A DNA stretch of 64,000 bases, taken from the NCBI GenBank assembly GCA_937877685.1, contig CALFGU010000121.1, positions 17,416 through 81,415 on the forward strand. Reading direction: 5' to 3'. Of the stretch, positions 24,458-32,765 are shown in pieces. This DNA is from an uncultured Prevotella sp. Lineage in GTDB: Bacteria > Bacteroidota > Bacteroidia > Bacteroidales > Bacteroidaceae. The position numbers and the translations under genes were made by a program. The stretch's first letter is position 1. The number at the start of each line of letters is the position of its first letter. Under the pieces are notes generated by a model, which saw nothing but the letters and a program-made list of their open reading frames with translations, made no database searches and was not told the origin of the DNA.

Positions 24458-26647
24458 TTAGGCCTCTGCAGGCGCATGAGGCGCTTGCGCTTCGTTGTTA
24501 TTCACCGCCTGTTGGCGACGACGCTTACGGCTGTTGCCCTTTTGATGCTTCTTGCGCGCAACAGTGTTGGGGGGAGTGGTTTCAGAGGATTGTTCGGCCT
24601 GAGGTTCCACAGGCGCTGGAGCGATTGCTTCTTGCTCCTGCTTAGCACGCTCTGCCGCACGCTTACGGCGCAAACGGCGCTTCGCAGAATTAGAAAGCGC
24701 AGCGGTGGATTTCTCCTGTTGGTCATTCTTCTCACCATTGTCAACTTCCTCTAAGGTTACCTCCGCCAAGATGTCGTTTTCGGCGGGTGCTTCTTTGGGT
24801 TGTGAAAGTCTTTCCAACTCACCCTTGGCGCGGTTTGCCTCACGCTGGATACGCTTATTACGGCGCTTCTCCTCGCGTTCCTCTTGCTGGCGCTGACGTT
24901 CCGCTTCCACCTCTTCTTCCGTCTTCACCTCCGTCTTGGTATAGTCTGCAATGCGCGTCACCTTATGACGGGGGCGCTTTTCCTTCTTAGGCGCCTTCTC
25001 TTGAGGTGCTTCTGCCACTGTTGTAGGCACTTCCTCCGTCGCCTCAGTAGGTTGGGGAGTCATATCAGTCACTTCAGGAGCAACATCTGCCACTTCGGGA
25101 AGGGGAATCGAGGGTTCGAGAACTTCAACCGTTGCTTGCGTTGCTTCAACAGTAGGTTCGGGAGTTGCCACCGCCTTTTCAGGATTTGCAGGTGCCACTT
25201 CGGGGGTATCAACAACCTTATCCTCAGCAGTGAGAACGGGTTCGGTTGGAGCGTTTGTGACAGCCGCTTCCGAAGGTTTCTTTTCCGCCTTCTTAGGTCT
25301 CGCCTTCTGTTCCTGTTGTTTCACTTTATAGTCCTCAGCAGGCACAATTTCACGCTTGCGAGGGGCTTCAGTGGGCACCACTGCCGTGCCGTGAGTTTCA
25401 ACCAACGAAGGCAAGTGAACCTCCTTCGTTTCCGCTTCAGCAATTGCCGCTTCGGCAAGCGTTGCCACGTTTAAGGGAGCAGGTTTTGCCTCCTTCTTTT
25501 CCTTCTTAGGCGCTTCAGTGGGGGCGGGAGTGGGTTTATTCTCCGCAGGTTGCACCTTCTTCGCCGTGGGCGCTTCTGTCGCTACGGGTTCAGAAGCAGG
25601 CTTTTCCTGCTGTGTCTTACCGCCCTCGCTAACAGACTTCTGCTGCGGTTTCTGTTCCTTGGACTGTTCCGCCTTAGGCGCTTCCTTCTTCGGCTGTTTA
25701 TCAACCTTTTCCTTGGGTGTTACAGGCGCTTGCGACTTCGCTTCCGGCTCCTTGCGCTCTGCCTTTCGGGGTTCGGCAGGTTGGGGACGCTTCGTCTGTT
25801 GTTGCTCACGGAGGAGGTCGTCTTCGATTTCGTCAATCTTGGGCAACACAGCCATCTCATTAGCTTCCATAGCCGTGCGCTTTTCTTTCGAACGGAACAC
25901 GCTATCTACCACATTCTCGTCGCGGCGAAGCATGGTGAGCGTCTCGCGTGCGGCTTGTTGTTGCGCTTCCTTCTTAGAGTGGCCCTTACCATAACCAAAT
26001 TCCAGGCTTTCAATTACTACGGTGCAATGGAATAAGGGTTCCTGCTGCTTGCCATTCTCTTCGAGGCGCATGATGAAGTCTTGCTTCAACTTGTTCTTCT
26101 GACACCACTCCAGGAGTTTGCTCTTGAAGTTCACCTCTTTATTTGCCACACCGTCAAGGTCCATTAAGCGACCAAGGATTTGCTTCTGCACAAACTTCTG
26201 ACACGTCTTGTAACCCTTGTCCAAGTAAATGGCGCCCATGAGTGCCTCAAAGGCATTCCCGCCTAAGTGAGAGTGGGGCGAGGTGTTACGAGTGGCGGTC
26301 TGAATGAGTTTGTCAATGCCCATTTCCTTTGCCAAGCGGTTGAGCGACTCACGCTGCACGATTTTTGAGCGAGTAGCCGTGAGGAATCCTTCGTGACGTT
26401 TTTCGAAATGGTGGAACAGGATGTCGCTAATTACGGACTCCAACACCGCATCGCCGAGAAACTCCAGGCGCTCATTGTTCAGCGGTTTGCCGTTTTTGTC
26501 ACGAAAGGCCTGCGATTTGTGGGCAAAAGCAATTTTATAGTATTCTATATTCTGAGGATAGAAACCGAGAATGCGGTAGAGCGCACTGCGCAGTTCGCGA
26601 TCCTTACGGAAGGGCAATCTCAGCCTATCAAAAAATCTGCGTAACAT
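24458..26647 (-). CDS. rnc: Ribonuclease III with a very long disordered C-terminal tail
   Basis: 729 residues, roughly three times the usual 220-250. Residues 15-160 are the RNase III domain: the signature NERLEFLGDAVLE (58-70) and FEALMGAIYLDKG (133-145) supply the metal-binding acidic residues. Residues 171-241 are the double-stranded RNA binding domain (GYGKGHSKKEAQQQAA). From about 245 to the end the protein is low-complexity and rich in Ala, Pro, Glu, Lys and Gln, with basic patches near the end (KKEKRPRHKVTR, AKRRLRRKRAAERAK, RKKHQKGNSRKRRRQQ). The frame is continuous with no internal stop. The tail recalls the scaffold tail of RNase E in composition, not in sequence. fabF and acpP are upstream, as is common for rnc. 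Confidence 0.93.
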   Translation of the reverse strand: MLRRFFDRLRLPFRKDRELRSALYRILGFYPQNIEYYKIAFAHKSQAFRDKNGKPLNNERLEFLGDAVLESVISDILFHHFEKRHEGFLTATRSKIVQRESLNRLAKEMGIDKLIQTATRNTSPHSHLGGNAFEALMGAIYLDKGYKTCQKFVQKQILGRLMDLDGVANKEVNFKSKLLEWCQKNKLKQDFIMRLEENGKQQEPLFHCTVVIESLEFGYGKGHSKKEAQQQAARETLTMLRRDENVVDSVFRSKEKRTAMEANEMAVLPKIDEIEDDLLREQQQTKRPQPAEPRKAERKEPEAKSQAPVTPKEKVDKQPKKEAPKAEQSKEQKPQQKSVSEGGKTQQEKPASEPVATEAPTAKKVQPAENKPTPAPTEAPKKEKKEAKPAPLNVATLAEAAIAEAETKEVHLPSLVETHGTAVVPTEAPRKREIVPAEDYKVKQQEQKARPKKAEKKPSEAAVTNAPTEPVLTAEDKVVDTPEVAPANPEKAVATPEPTVEATQATVEVLEPSIPLPEVADVAPEVTDMTPQPTEATEEVPTTVAEAPQEKAPKKEKRPRHKVTRIADYTKTEVKTEEEVEAERQRQQEEREEKRRNKRIQREANRAKGELERLSQPKEAPAENDILAEVTLEEVDNGEKNDQQEKSTAALSNSAKRRLRRKRAAERAKQEQEAIAPAPVEPQAEQSSETTPPNTVARKKHQKGNSRKRRRQQAVNNNEAQAPHAPAEA

Positions 26648-26718
26648 TATCTTGTTATTGCTATTCTCAATTGTGGTTAAGTGGGTGGGGATAGGTTGCG
26701 GGAAACAGGGGGGCAGGG

Positions 26719-26745
26719 ACTATCGTAACTATAGGAACTATAGTC
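26719..26745. repeat. 9-base repeat array (ACTATAG type)
   Basis: Three units: ACTATCGTA, ACTATAGGA, ACTATAGTC. Confidence 0.7.
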
Positions 26746-26807
26746 TTGAGGCGAACAGTCTTGATTGTTATTTGAACAGTGCGACCTATGATGCGAACCG
26801 TCCTTTT

Positions 26808-26895
26808 TATTTGGTCAAACTGTTTTTCTTATTTGGTCAAATAGTTTTCCTAGTTTGACCAAACTATTTTCCGAATTTGACCAAACTGTTTTGCC
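26808..26895. repeat. 22-base repeat array, two units in each orientation
   Basis: Four consecutive 22-base units. The first two contain TTTGGTCAAA and the last two TTTGACCAAA, its exact reverse complement, so the array can fold back on itself. Each unit carries a T-tract. It lies between fabF and rnc. Confidence 0.85.
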
Positions 26896-27011
26896 TGTTT
26901 CTTGCCCACCACGACAAACTATAGGAGTAGAGGAGTTAGGATAAGTTATTCGGCCACGGATGTGACGTTCAAACTTTTCCTAACCCCTCCCTCTAAGTTG
27001 TTAACCTTTAA

Positions 27012-28277
27012 TTATGCGTTATACTTCTTCATGATGCAGCACGCATTGTGACCTCCGAAGCCGAAGGTGTTGCTGAGGGCTGCACGTACGGTACGTTCTT
27101 GCGCCTTGTTGAAGGTGAAGTTAAGGTTATAGTCAATGTTTTCATCATTGTCGCCCTCTTCGTGGTTGATAGTGGGAGGAATGATGTCGTTCTTCACTGC
27201 AAGACAGCTCGCAATGGCTTCTACTGCGCCGGCAGCACCGAGAAGGTGGCCCGTCATTGACTTTGTAGAACTGATGTTCAACTTATAAGCGTGTTCACCA
27301 AAGAGTTTGAGGATAGCCTTTACTTCAGAAACGTCACCAACGGGGGTTGATGTGCCGTGAACATTGATATAGTCAATTTCTTCGGGCTTCATTTCTGCAT
27401 CTTCAAGGGCATTCTGCATCACAAGACACGCTCCGAGACCCTCAGGATGCGAAGCCGTGATGTGGTGAGCGTCTGCCGACATACCGCAACCCGCCAATTC
27501 GCAATAAATCTTCGCACCGCGAGCCTTAGCATGCTCTAATTCTTCAAGGATAAGGATACCCGCGCCTTCACCCATGATGAAACCGTCACGAGATGCCGAG
27601 AAGGGGCGACTTGCTGTTTCAGGGCTGTCGTTGCGAGTAGAAAGTGCGTGCATAGCATTGAAACCGCCTACGCCACAAGGACAAATCGCGCCTTCAGAAC
27701 CGCCTGTAACCATAACATTTGCCTTTCCGAGACGGATAAGGTTAAATGCGTCAGCAATGGCATTCGTTGAAGAAGCACAAGCTGAGGTTGTGGTGTAGTT
27801 AGGTCCGTGAAGACCATACATGATTGAGATTTGACCAGAAGCAATATCCGCAATCATCTTGGGGATAAGGAAGGGGCTGAACTTGGGTCCCATTTCCTTG
27901 CCGTTAATAGCCCAATTTGAGCATTCTTCTTCGAAAGCGTTCATACCGCCAATACCAACGCCGAGCACTACGCCTGCCTTGTTGCGGTCTAACTTTTCCA
28001 TGTCGAAGTTTGCATCTTTCATAGCCTCCATTGCTGCTACAATTGCATATTGTTCATAGAGGTCCATCTTGCGTGCTTCCTTACGATCGATGAAATCAGT
28101 AGCTTTAAAGTTCTTTACTTCGCAAGCAAATTGCGTTTTAAAGGCAGATGCGTCGAAGTGAGTGATGGGGCCAGCGCCGCTCTTGCCACTCTTGAGGGCT
28201 TCCCAGGTTTCTTCTACGTTATTACCAAGGGGTGTGAGGGCACCAAGACCAGTTACTACAACTCTTTTCAGTTCCAT
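27012..28277 (-). CDS. fabF: Beta-ketoacyl-[acyl-carrier-protein] synthase II
   Basis: 421 residues. It elongates acyl chains in fatty acid synthesis using malonyl-ACP. The Cys-His-His triad is present: TSACASSTNA (nucleophile), NVHGTSTPVGD and KSMTGHLLGAAGAVEA. GFGGHNAC closes the C-terminus. acpP lies 367 bases upstream on the same strand; the gap holds two palindromic repeats. Confidence 0.97.
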   Translation of the reverse strand: MELKRVVVTGLGALTPLGNNVEETWEALKSGKSGAGPITHFDASAFKTQFACEVKNFKATDFIDRKEARKMDLYEQYAIVAAMEAMKDANFDMEKLDRNKAGVVLGVGIGGMNAFEEECSNWAINGKEMGPKFSPFLIPKMIADIASGQISIMYGLHGPNYTTTSACASSTNAIADAFNLIRLGKANVMVTGGSEGAICPCGVGGFNAMHALSTRNDSPETASRPFSASRDGFIMGEGAGILILEELEHAKARGAKIYCELAGCGMSADAHHITASHPEGLGACLVMQNALEDAEMKPEEIDYINVHGTSTPVGDVSEVKAILKLFGEHAYKLNISSTKSMTGHLLGAAGAVEAIASCLAVKNDIIPPTINHEEGDNDENIDYNLNFTFNKAQERTVRAALSNTFGFGGHNACCIMKKYNA

Positions 28278-28322
28278 AGTTATTTTCCTATATTAATGTG
28301 TAGGCACTACGCACAATAACAG

Positions 28323-28370
28323 GCCTAATAAGAGGGCGTCTTATTTAAATAAGAGGGTGTCTTATTAGGC
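28323..28370. repeat. Palindromic 21-base direct repeat between fabF and acpP
   Basis: Two 21-base copies starting AATAAGAGGGCGTCTTATT and AATAAGAGGGTGTCTTATT, inside outer inverted arms GCCTAATAAG and CTTATTAGGC. Confidence 0.75.
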
Positions 28371-28526
28371 TTGCTTGCCAAACGACGCGCGTTTCGGCTG
28401 CACTGTCCTATTTATGAGTAAATGAGGAATAATGATTTGTTGGAAGGTGAACCGCCTGTGTTGTTCTCATCGGAGATGCTTACGCTCCGGATGTAGATTC
28501 TGTCACTCAGGGTTGAGAAACAGAAA

Positions 28527-28600
28527 AAGGTTTAACGTTTAACGTTGTAGCATAGACACAGCTTGACGCTGCACTACTTAAACGTTATACGTTAAACCTT
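28527..28600. repeat. Inverted repeat with 7-base arms between fabF and acpP
   Basis: The left arm AAGGTTTAACGTTTAACGTT faces AACGTTATACGTTAAACCTT. Arms are built from GTTTAAC-type 7-base units. Confidence 0.75.
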
Positions 28601-28644
28601 GTCAGCGGTCAACTTTAAAAGATGATCGTTGTTGAGACGAAGAA

Positions 28645-28881
28645 TTAAGCTACGTGTTCTTCGATGTATGCAATAGCATCACCTACAGTAGAAATCTTTT
28701 CTGCGTCAGAATCAGGAATTGTAACCTTGAATTCCTTTTCGAGTTCCATGATGAGTTCTACAGTGTCGAGTGAATCTGCACCGAGGTCACCTGCGAAGCT
28801 TGCTTCGTTCTTTACATCTGCTTCGTCAACGCTGAGCTTTTCAACGATGATTGCCTTTACTTTTTCTGAAATTTCAGACAT
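28645..28881 (-). CDS. acpP: Acyl carrier protein
   Basis: 78 residues, acidic, four-helix ACP fold. The phosphopantetheine attachment Ser is in [20 protein letters not shown] near residue 38. It carries growing acyl chains for FabF and the other fatty acid synthesis enzymes. It has its own promoter at 28937-28967. Confidence 0.97.
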   Translation of the reverse strand: MSEISEKVKAIIVEKLSVDEADVKNEASFAGDLGADSLDTVELIMELEKEFKVTIPDSDAEKISTVGDAIAYIEEHVA

Positions 28882-28936
28882 AGTCGTTAGTTGTTATTAA
28901 GTTAATAATGTTATAAACTTTTGAGTTTTCGATATG

Positions 28937-28967
28937 CAAAAGTAAACCTATTTATTCAATTAGCAAA
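28937..28967 (-). promoter_or_regulatory. Promoter of acpP
   Basis: On the minus strand, -33 TTTG (28964-28967) and -7 TACTTTTG (28937-28944), 19 bases apart. Confidence 0.8.
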
Positions 28968-29104
28968 AGATTTTTCAGAAAATCACACTTTGCACTGCAC
29001 AAATCGGGGTTTTGTGTGCAGAAAATAGACATTTTTGGTAGCAAAACGGGAAGTTTTAGGCGAGAATCTTAATTGGAGGAAACAAAAATACTTTTTGTGT
29101 AAAC

Positions 29105-29167
29105 GATATTACTTTAAATTTAAATAATATTACTCTTTGTTTTTCCTAAAAAAGACTTTGTTTCGCC
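29105..29167. repeat. 21-base repeat array (TATTACTNTTTG type)
   Basis: Three consecutive 21-base units starting GATATTACTTT, AATATTACTCT and TAAAAAAGACT, the last two ending in TTTTTCC and TTTCGCC. It lies between acpP and sufE. Confidence 0.7.
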
Positions 29168-29242
29168 ACCAAGTGCTGGCGTTTTTACCAACTGATACAG
29201 AGGTGCTTTTAAAACTTTTTCAGCCGTAAGAGTTTCCAGGAG

Positions 29243-29662
29243 TTATCCCTTTGCTTGCATTGCGAGGGCATACATCTTTATTTGCTTCACCATAGCTAGT
29301 AGTCCGTTGGAGCGAGTGGGGGAGAGATGTTCCGTAAGGCCTATTTCGCGGATGAAATAGAGGTCGGCATCCAGGATTTCTTGTGCCGTATGATTGTTTA
29401 CAACTCGGAGCAGGAGGCTCACAATACCCTTCACGATGAGGGCATCACTTTCAGCGGAGAAGTGGAGCAATCCATTTTGATTTTCACAAACCAACCACAC
29501 GCGACTTTGGCATCCATCGATGAGGTTGTCGGTTGTTTTGTGTTCTTCGGGTAATGCTTCTTGGTCTTCTCCAAGGTCTATGAGCAACTGGTAACGGTCC
29601 ATCCAGTCTTCCAGTTCTACAAATTCTTCGATGACTTCGTCTTGAAGTTCGTTAATAGTCAT
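29243..29662 (-). CDS. sufE: Fe-S cluster assembly sulfur acceptor SufE
   Basis: 139 residues. SufE accepts persulfide sulfur from the cysteine desulfurase SufS and passes it to the SufBCD scaffold. The acceptor Cys is in NLIDGCQSRVWL near residue 51, and the LSPTRSNGLLAMVKQIK helix is conserved. sufS/BCD are not in the window. It lies downstream of the glutaminyl cyclase gene, across an 8-base repeat element. Confidence 0.93.
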   Translation of the reverse strand: MTINELQDEVIEEFVELEDWMDRYQLLIDLGEDQEALPEEHKTTDNLIDGCQSRVWLVCENQNGLLHFSAESDALIVKGIVSLLLRVVNNHTAQEILDADLYFIREIGLTEHLSPTRSNGLLAMVKQIKMYALAMQAKG

Positions 29663-29666
29663 GAGT

Positions 29667-29770
29667 GAGGTTTTGAGGGTTGAGGTTATAAGGTTTTGAG
29701 GTGGGGTTGAGGTTATGAGATTCTGAAGTTCTGAGGTTCCGAGGTGGGTTTGAGGTTATGAAACTTTTAG
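29667..29770. repeat. 8-base repeat array (GAGGTTAT type)
   Basis: Runs of 8-base units such as GAGGTTAT, GAGATTCT, GAAGTTCT, GAGGTTCC between the glutaminyl cyclase and sufE genes. An opposing arm is not obvious here. Confidence 0.7.
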
Positions 29771-29771
29771 G

Positions 29772-30761
29772 TTATACCTCTGCAAGCACTTGAACCATCG
29801 TTTGCCCAACTGCCTTGAGCACATCCTTTGAAATGTTTTTAGGAGTGTCGTTTATGGTGTGCCATGTGGCGCCAAAACTGCCGTCATGACTCTCTACGTA
29901 GGGAATAATGTCGATGCAGGGAATGGCGCGTGCCTCATTGACGGGAATATGGTCGTCAGTCGCCCAACTGCCATCCTTTTGAGCAAAATAGTTTTTATAT
30001 CCCAAGCGGTCGGCTGTGCTCCACACGCGAGCAACTATGTTTCGGGCATAGCGCAAGGAGTAACCTTCGTAGCAGAATTGTGCATCCTTGCCACCCACCA
30101 TATCTAAGAGGATGCCAAATTCCGCTTTGTAGTTTTCTACATGCGGATGCTTTGCCCAATATCTTGAACCCAGACACCAGTCAGAACTATCGTGGGGCGC
30201 ACGTTGGCTTTCCCAGTAGGGCACTCCGTAATCCTCCATGTCGAAACAAATGAAGTCGATGCCAATCTGAGAATTGATGGCGCTACATTGGCGTGCCAAT
30301 TCCAGCATGACTGCCACGCCACTCGCACCGTCATTCGCCCCCATGACGGGAAGGCGATGATTGTTTCGGTCAAGGTCGTTGTCCGCCCATGGACGGCAGT
30401 CCCAGTGTGCGCAAAGCATGACGCGCTTTGTGGCTTGAGGGTTGTAAGAGGCGATGATATTGCGTGCCTTCAGCACTTCTCCGTCCCACGCCGTAAGGTC
30501 CGCCTTTTGTTCCGTCACTTCTAACCCATAGTCCGCAAACTTCTTTACGAGATAGTCTCCACAAGCATCGTGGGCGGCTGAGTTAGGAATGCGCGGACCG
30601 AAGTTACATTGGTCCACGATGAACTGATATGCAGAGTCGGCGCTGAAACTCACCGTTGCCACCTGCTCCGTTTTATTTTCAGCAGGGGCAGATTCTGTTT
30701 TTGTAGTTCCTCCGCCACATGCACATAAGAGGGGGAAGAGGAAGAGAGGGAGGTATTTCAT
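29772..30761 (-). CDS. Glutaminyl-peptide cyclotransferase-like M28 lipoprotein
   Basis: 329 residues. The short signal peptide MKYLPLFLFPLLCAC ends in a lipobox-like LCAC, so a lipid-anchored protein is likely. The M28 zinc-binding fold is intact: CAHWDCRPWADND (first metal ligand), GANDGASGVAVMLELA (Asp), DMEDYG (acid pair), and TDDHIPVNE and WHTINDTPKN near the end. The AHWDxRPWADxD motif and the DSSDWCLGSRYWAK insert are typical of bacterial type II glutaminyl cyclases (such as that of Porphyromonas gingivalis) rather than aminopeptidases. It would convert N-terminal Gln to pyroglutamate on exported proteins. An aminopeptidase role remains possible. Confidence 0.85.
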   Translation of the reverse strand: MKYLPLFLFPLLCACGGGTTKTESAPAENKTEQVATVSFSADSAYQFIVDQCNFGPRIPNSAAHDACGDYLVKKFADYGLEVTEQKADLTAWDGEVLKARNIIASYNPQATKRVMLCAHWDCRPWADNDLDRNNHRLPVMGANDGASGVAVMLELARQCSAINSQIGIDFICFDMEDYGVPYWESQRAPHDSSDWCLGSRYWAKHPHVENYKAEFGILLDMVGGKDAQFCYEGYSLRYARNIVARVWSTADRLGYKNYFAQKDGSWATDDHIPVNEARAIPCIDIIPYVESHDGSFGATWHTINDTPKNISKDVLKAVGQTMVQVLAEV

Positions 30762-30784
30762 GTGAGATAATATAAATCGAAGGT

Positions 30785-30811
30785 CCTAGAGTTTCTAGAA
30801 GCCCTAGGCAA
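30785..30811. repeat. 9-base repeat array (CCTAGAGTT type)
   Basis: Units CCTAGAGTT, TCTAGAAGC, CCTAGGCAA fill the short gap upstream of the glutaminyl cyclase gene and touch the end of the next gene. Confidence 0.6.
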
Positions 30812-30814
30812 TTT

Positions 30815-32533
30815 CTAAAACAATACGCGCAGGAAGTTAGCGCCCCAGATTTTGCGGAGGTCCTCATCCGTAAGACCCTCTGCCTGAAGGCGACGCGTAA
30901 GATGAATCATGTCGGCAGCAGAAGCCAATCCGGGGACACCACCATCCCCATCGAAATCACTACCTATACCTACGTGGTCAATGCCTGCCACTTGAATCAT
31001 GTGGAGTATATGACGCACGGCATCATCTACGGTTGCGCCCTCCGTTTCTCGGAGGAAACCGGGATAGAATGTAGCTTGCGCAACGCCGCCTTGCTTTGCG
31101 AGGGCGCGGAGTTGGTCATCGGTAAGATTGCGAGGGTGATTGCAGAGCGCACGTGCCGAAGAATGCGTGCAGGCTACGGGACGCTTGCTACGCTCCAAGA
31201 CTTCATAAAATGTAGATTCCGCTGCGTGACTCAAGTCAATAAGCATGCCCACACGGTTTAACTCTTCCACCGCCGCGCGTCCCAGTTCGCTAAGTCCGCC
31301 ATGCTCATTGTTGCTCTTACGTGCGGAATCGCAGAGGTCGTTATCCCCATTGTGACACAAGGTCAAGTAACGCACCCCCATATCCCAGAAACGCTTGATG
31401 TTATCCAAGTCCTTGCCCAATGCATAACCGTTTTCGATGCCTAAAACCACCGATTTCTTGCCCTCAAACTTGTTGCGCAAGAGGTCTTCTCGGGTTAAGG
31501 CAATGCTGAATCCCTGAGTTTCGCCCACCATTGTCTTGAGGCGGTTGATAATCGTAACAGCCTTCTCCGTAGCTGCCTGAAGGTCTTCGGCATTTCTGCC
31601 TTGTTGCTCCAAATAAGCCACCATACATGCTGCATCTAACTTCCCCTCGGTCATCTTATGGGCATCCACGAGCAATTGTGGGTCACGGCGCTGAAAGTTC
31701 ACGTCTTTGTCAAACTGCATTGCCGTGTCGCAGTGGGAGTCTATCGTAAGGATGCGCTGGTGGAGTGACTTTGCCTTGCGGAAACCTTCAGCTTCGCCAA
31801 CGAAGTGGCGGAAGAGGGGGAGCATGCAAGTGTCACGATTCAGAATGTAGCACTCAGGATGCCATTGGACTCCCATGACGCTCTTAAAGTCCGTACTTTC
31901 TACGCCTTCAATTACCCCATCGGGCGCTGTAGCAGTCACGCGAAGCAATGGACCTGGAGTGGCCACGGCTTGGTGATGAAAAGAATTGACGGCAACTCTT
32001 GTGCCGAGCACTTTGCCAATGATGCTGTCGTCTAAAGCGGTAATCGTGTGCGACGAAACAAACCTTGGCATTTGTTGCGAATGCTTAAGCAGATTTCTAT
32101 CAGGAATACACGTCTTGATGTCTTGATGAAGTGTGCCTCCAAGTGCTGCAACGATGACTTGAAGTCCGCGACAAATGCCAAACATAGGAATGCCGCGGTC
32201 GTAAGCTAAGCGAGCCAGCAGTAACTCATGATTGTCACGCGCGGGGTTTACCCCACCGAGTTGCGGAAGAGGTTCTTCGCCCAATAAGAGTGGGTTGATG
32301 TCGCCGCCACCCGAGAAAAGTATGCCGTCCACACTCTCCAACTGCCCCAAGATTTGCTCAGGGTCCTCGATGGGAGGAAGCGCCACGGCAATACCTCCCG
32401 CAGCAATCACGCTGCGGTAATAACCTTCGGCGAGTTCTAACCCTTTTTCACCAAAGTTTCCACTAATGCCAATTACTGGGCGTGGCGTGTGGTTGGGGTA
32501 GTGGGAGGTGAGGTGTTGATAGGAGGAAAGCAT
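30815..32533 (-). CDS. Fusion of class I glutamine amidotransferase-like (C26) peptidase and M19 membrane-type dipeptidase
   Basis: 572 residues in one frame. Residues 18-245 are a C26 gamma-glutamyl hydrolase domain: nucleophile GICRGLQ (Cys 121) and GVQWHPE (His 225, Glu 227). Residues 258-572 are an M19 renal-dipeptidase domain: DSHCDT (His 267, Asp 269), GIENGYALGKDL, DLSHAAE, CTHSSARAL and GIGSDFDGDGG. There is no signal peptide, so it is cytoplasmic. The combination suggests sequential breakdown of gamma-glutamyl peptides, with the second domain cleaving the released dipeptide (for example Cys-Gly from glutathione-like compounds); this is inference. The glutaminyl cyclase gene follows 53 bases downstream. 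Confidence 0.9.
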   Translation of the reverse strand: MLSSYQHLTSHYPNHTPRPVIGISGNFGEKGLELAEGYYRSVIAAGGIAVALPPIEDPEQILGQLESVDGILFSGGGDINPLLLGEEPLPQLGGVNPARDNHELLLARLAYDRGIPMFGICRGLQVIVAALGGTLHQDIKTCIPDRNLLKHSQQMPRFVSSHTITALDDSIIGKVLGTRVAVNSFHHQAVATPGPLLRVTATAPDGVIEGVESTDFKSVMGVQWHPECYILNRDTCMLPLFRHFVGEAEGFRKAKSLHQRILTIDSHCDTAMQFDKDVNFQRRDPQLLVDAHKMTEGKLDAACMVAYLEQQGRNAEDLQAATEKAVTIINRLKTMVGETQGFSIALTREDLLRNKFEGKKSVVLGIENGYALGKDLDNIKRFWDMGVRYLTLCHNGDNDLCDSARKSNNEHGGLSELGRAAVEELNRVGMLIDLSHAAESTFYEVLERSKRPVACTHSSARALCNHPRNLTDDQLRALAKQGGVAQATFYPGFLRETEGATVDDAVRHILHMIQVAGIDHVGIGSDFDGDGGVPGLASAADMIHLTRRLQAEGLTDEDLRKIWGANFLRVLF

Positions 32534-32565
32534 GGAGGAGAAAGGTTAAGAGGAAAAAGAATTCC

Positions 32566-32746
32566 GGATGGCGCTCTCCCCCTGTTTATAGGGGGAGGGG
32601 ACCACCTTAGGTGGTGAGGGGGTGTTTCTCAAAAGGATTAAAAAGAGATATGTTTGGAAGGCGGAGGGTGGGAGCCAAATGCAACACCCCCCCCCCCCCC
32701 CCCGCCCCCCCCCCCCCTATAAACAGGGGGAGAGCGCCATTCGGGG
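32566..32746. repeat. Inverted pair of CCCCCTGTTTATAGGGGG repeats with poly-C tract
   Basis: Copy 1 (32566-32623) starts GGATGGCGCTCTCCCCCTG and contains CCACC-TTA-GGTGG. Copy 2 (32683-32746) is its inverted partner but its left half is replaced by 17 C, one G and 13 C (32687-32717). Between the two is about 60 bases of ordinary sequence. It lies upstream of the C26-M19 gene. Confidence 0.8.
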
Positions 32747-32765
32747 AGAAGCGTCAGTTATTATT

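Noticed and set aside
24884..26035. Several long plus-strand open frames opposite the RNase III tail
   Set aside because: They are the complement of a low-complexity repetitive coding region and show only Cys/Phe/Arg/Leu-rich nonsense composition.
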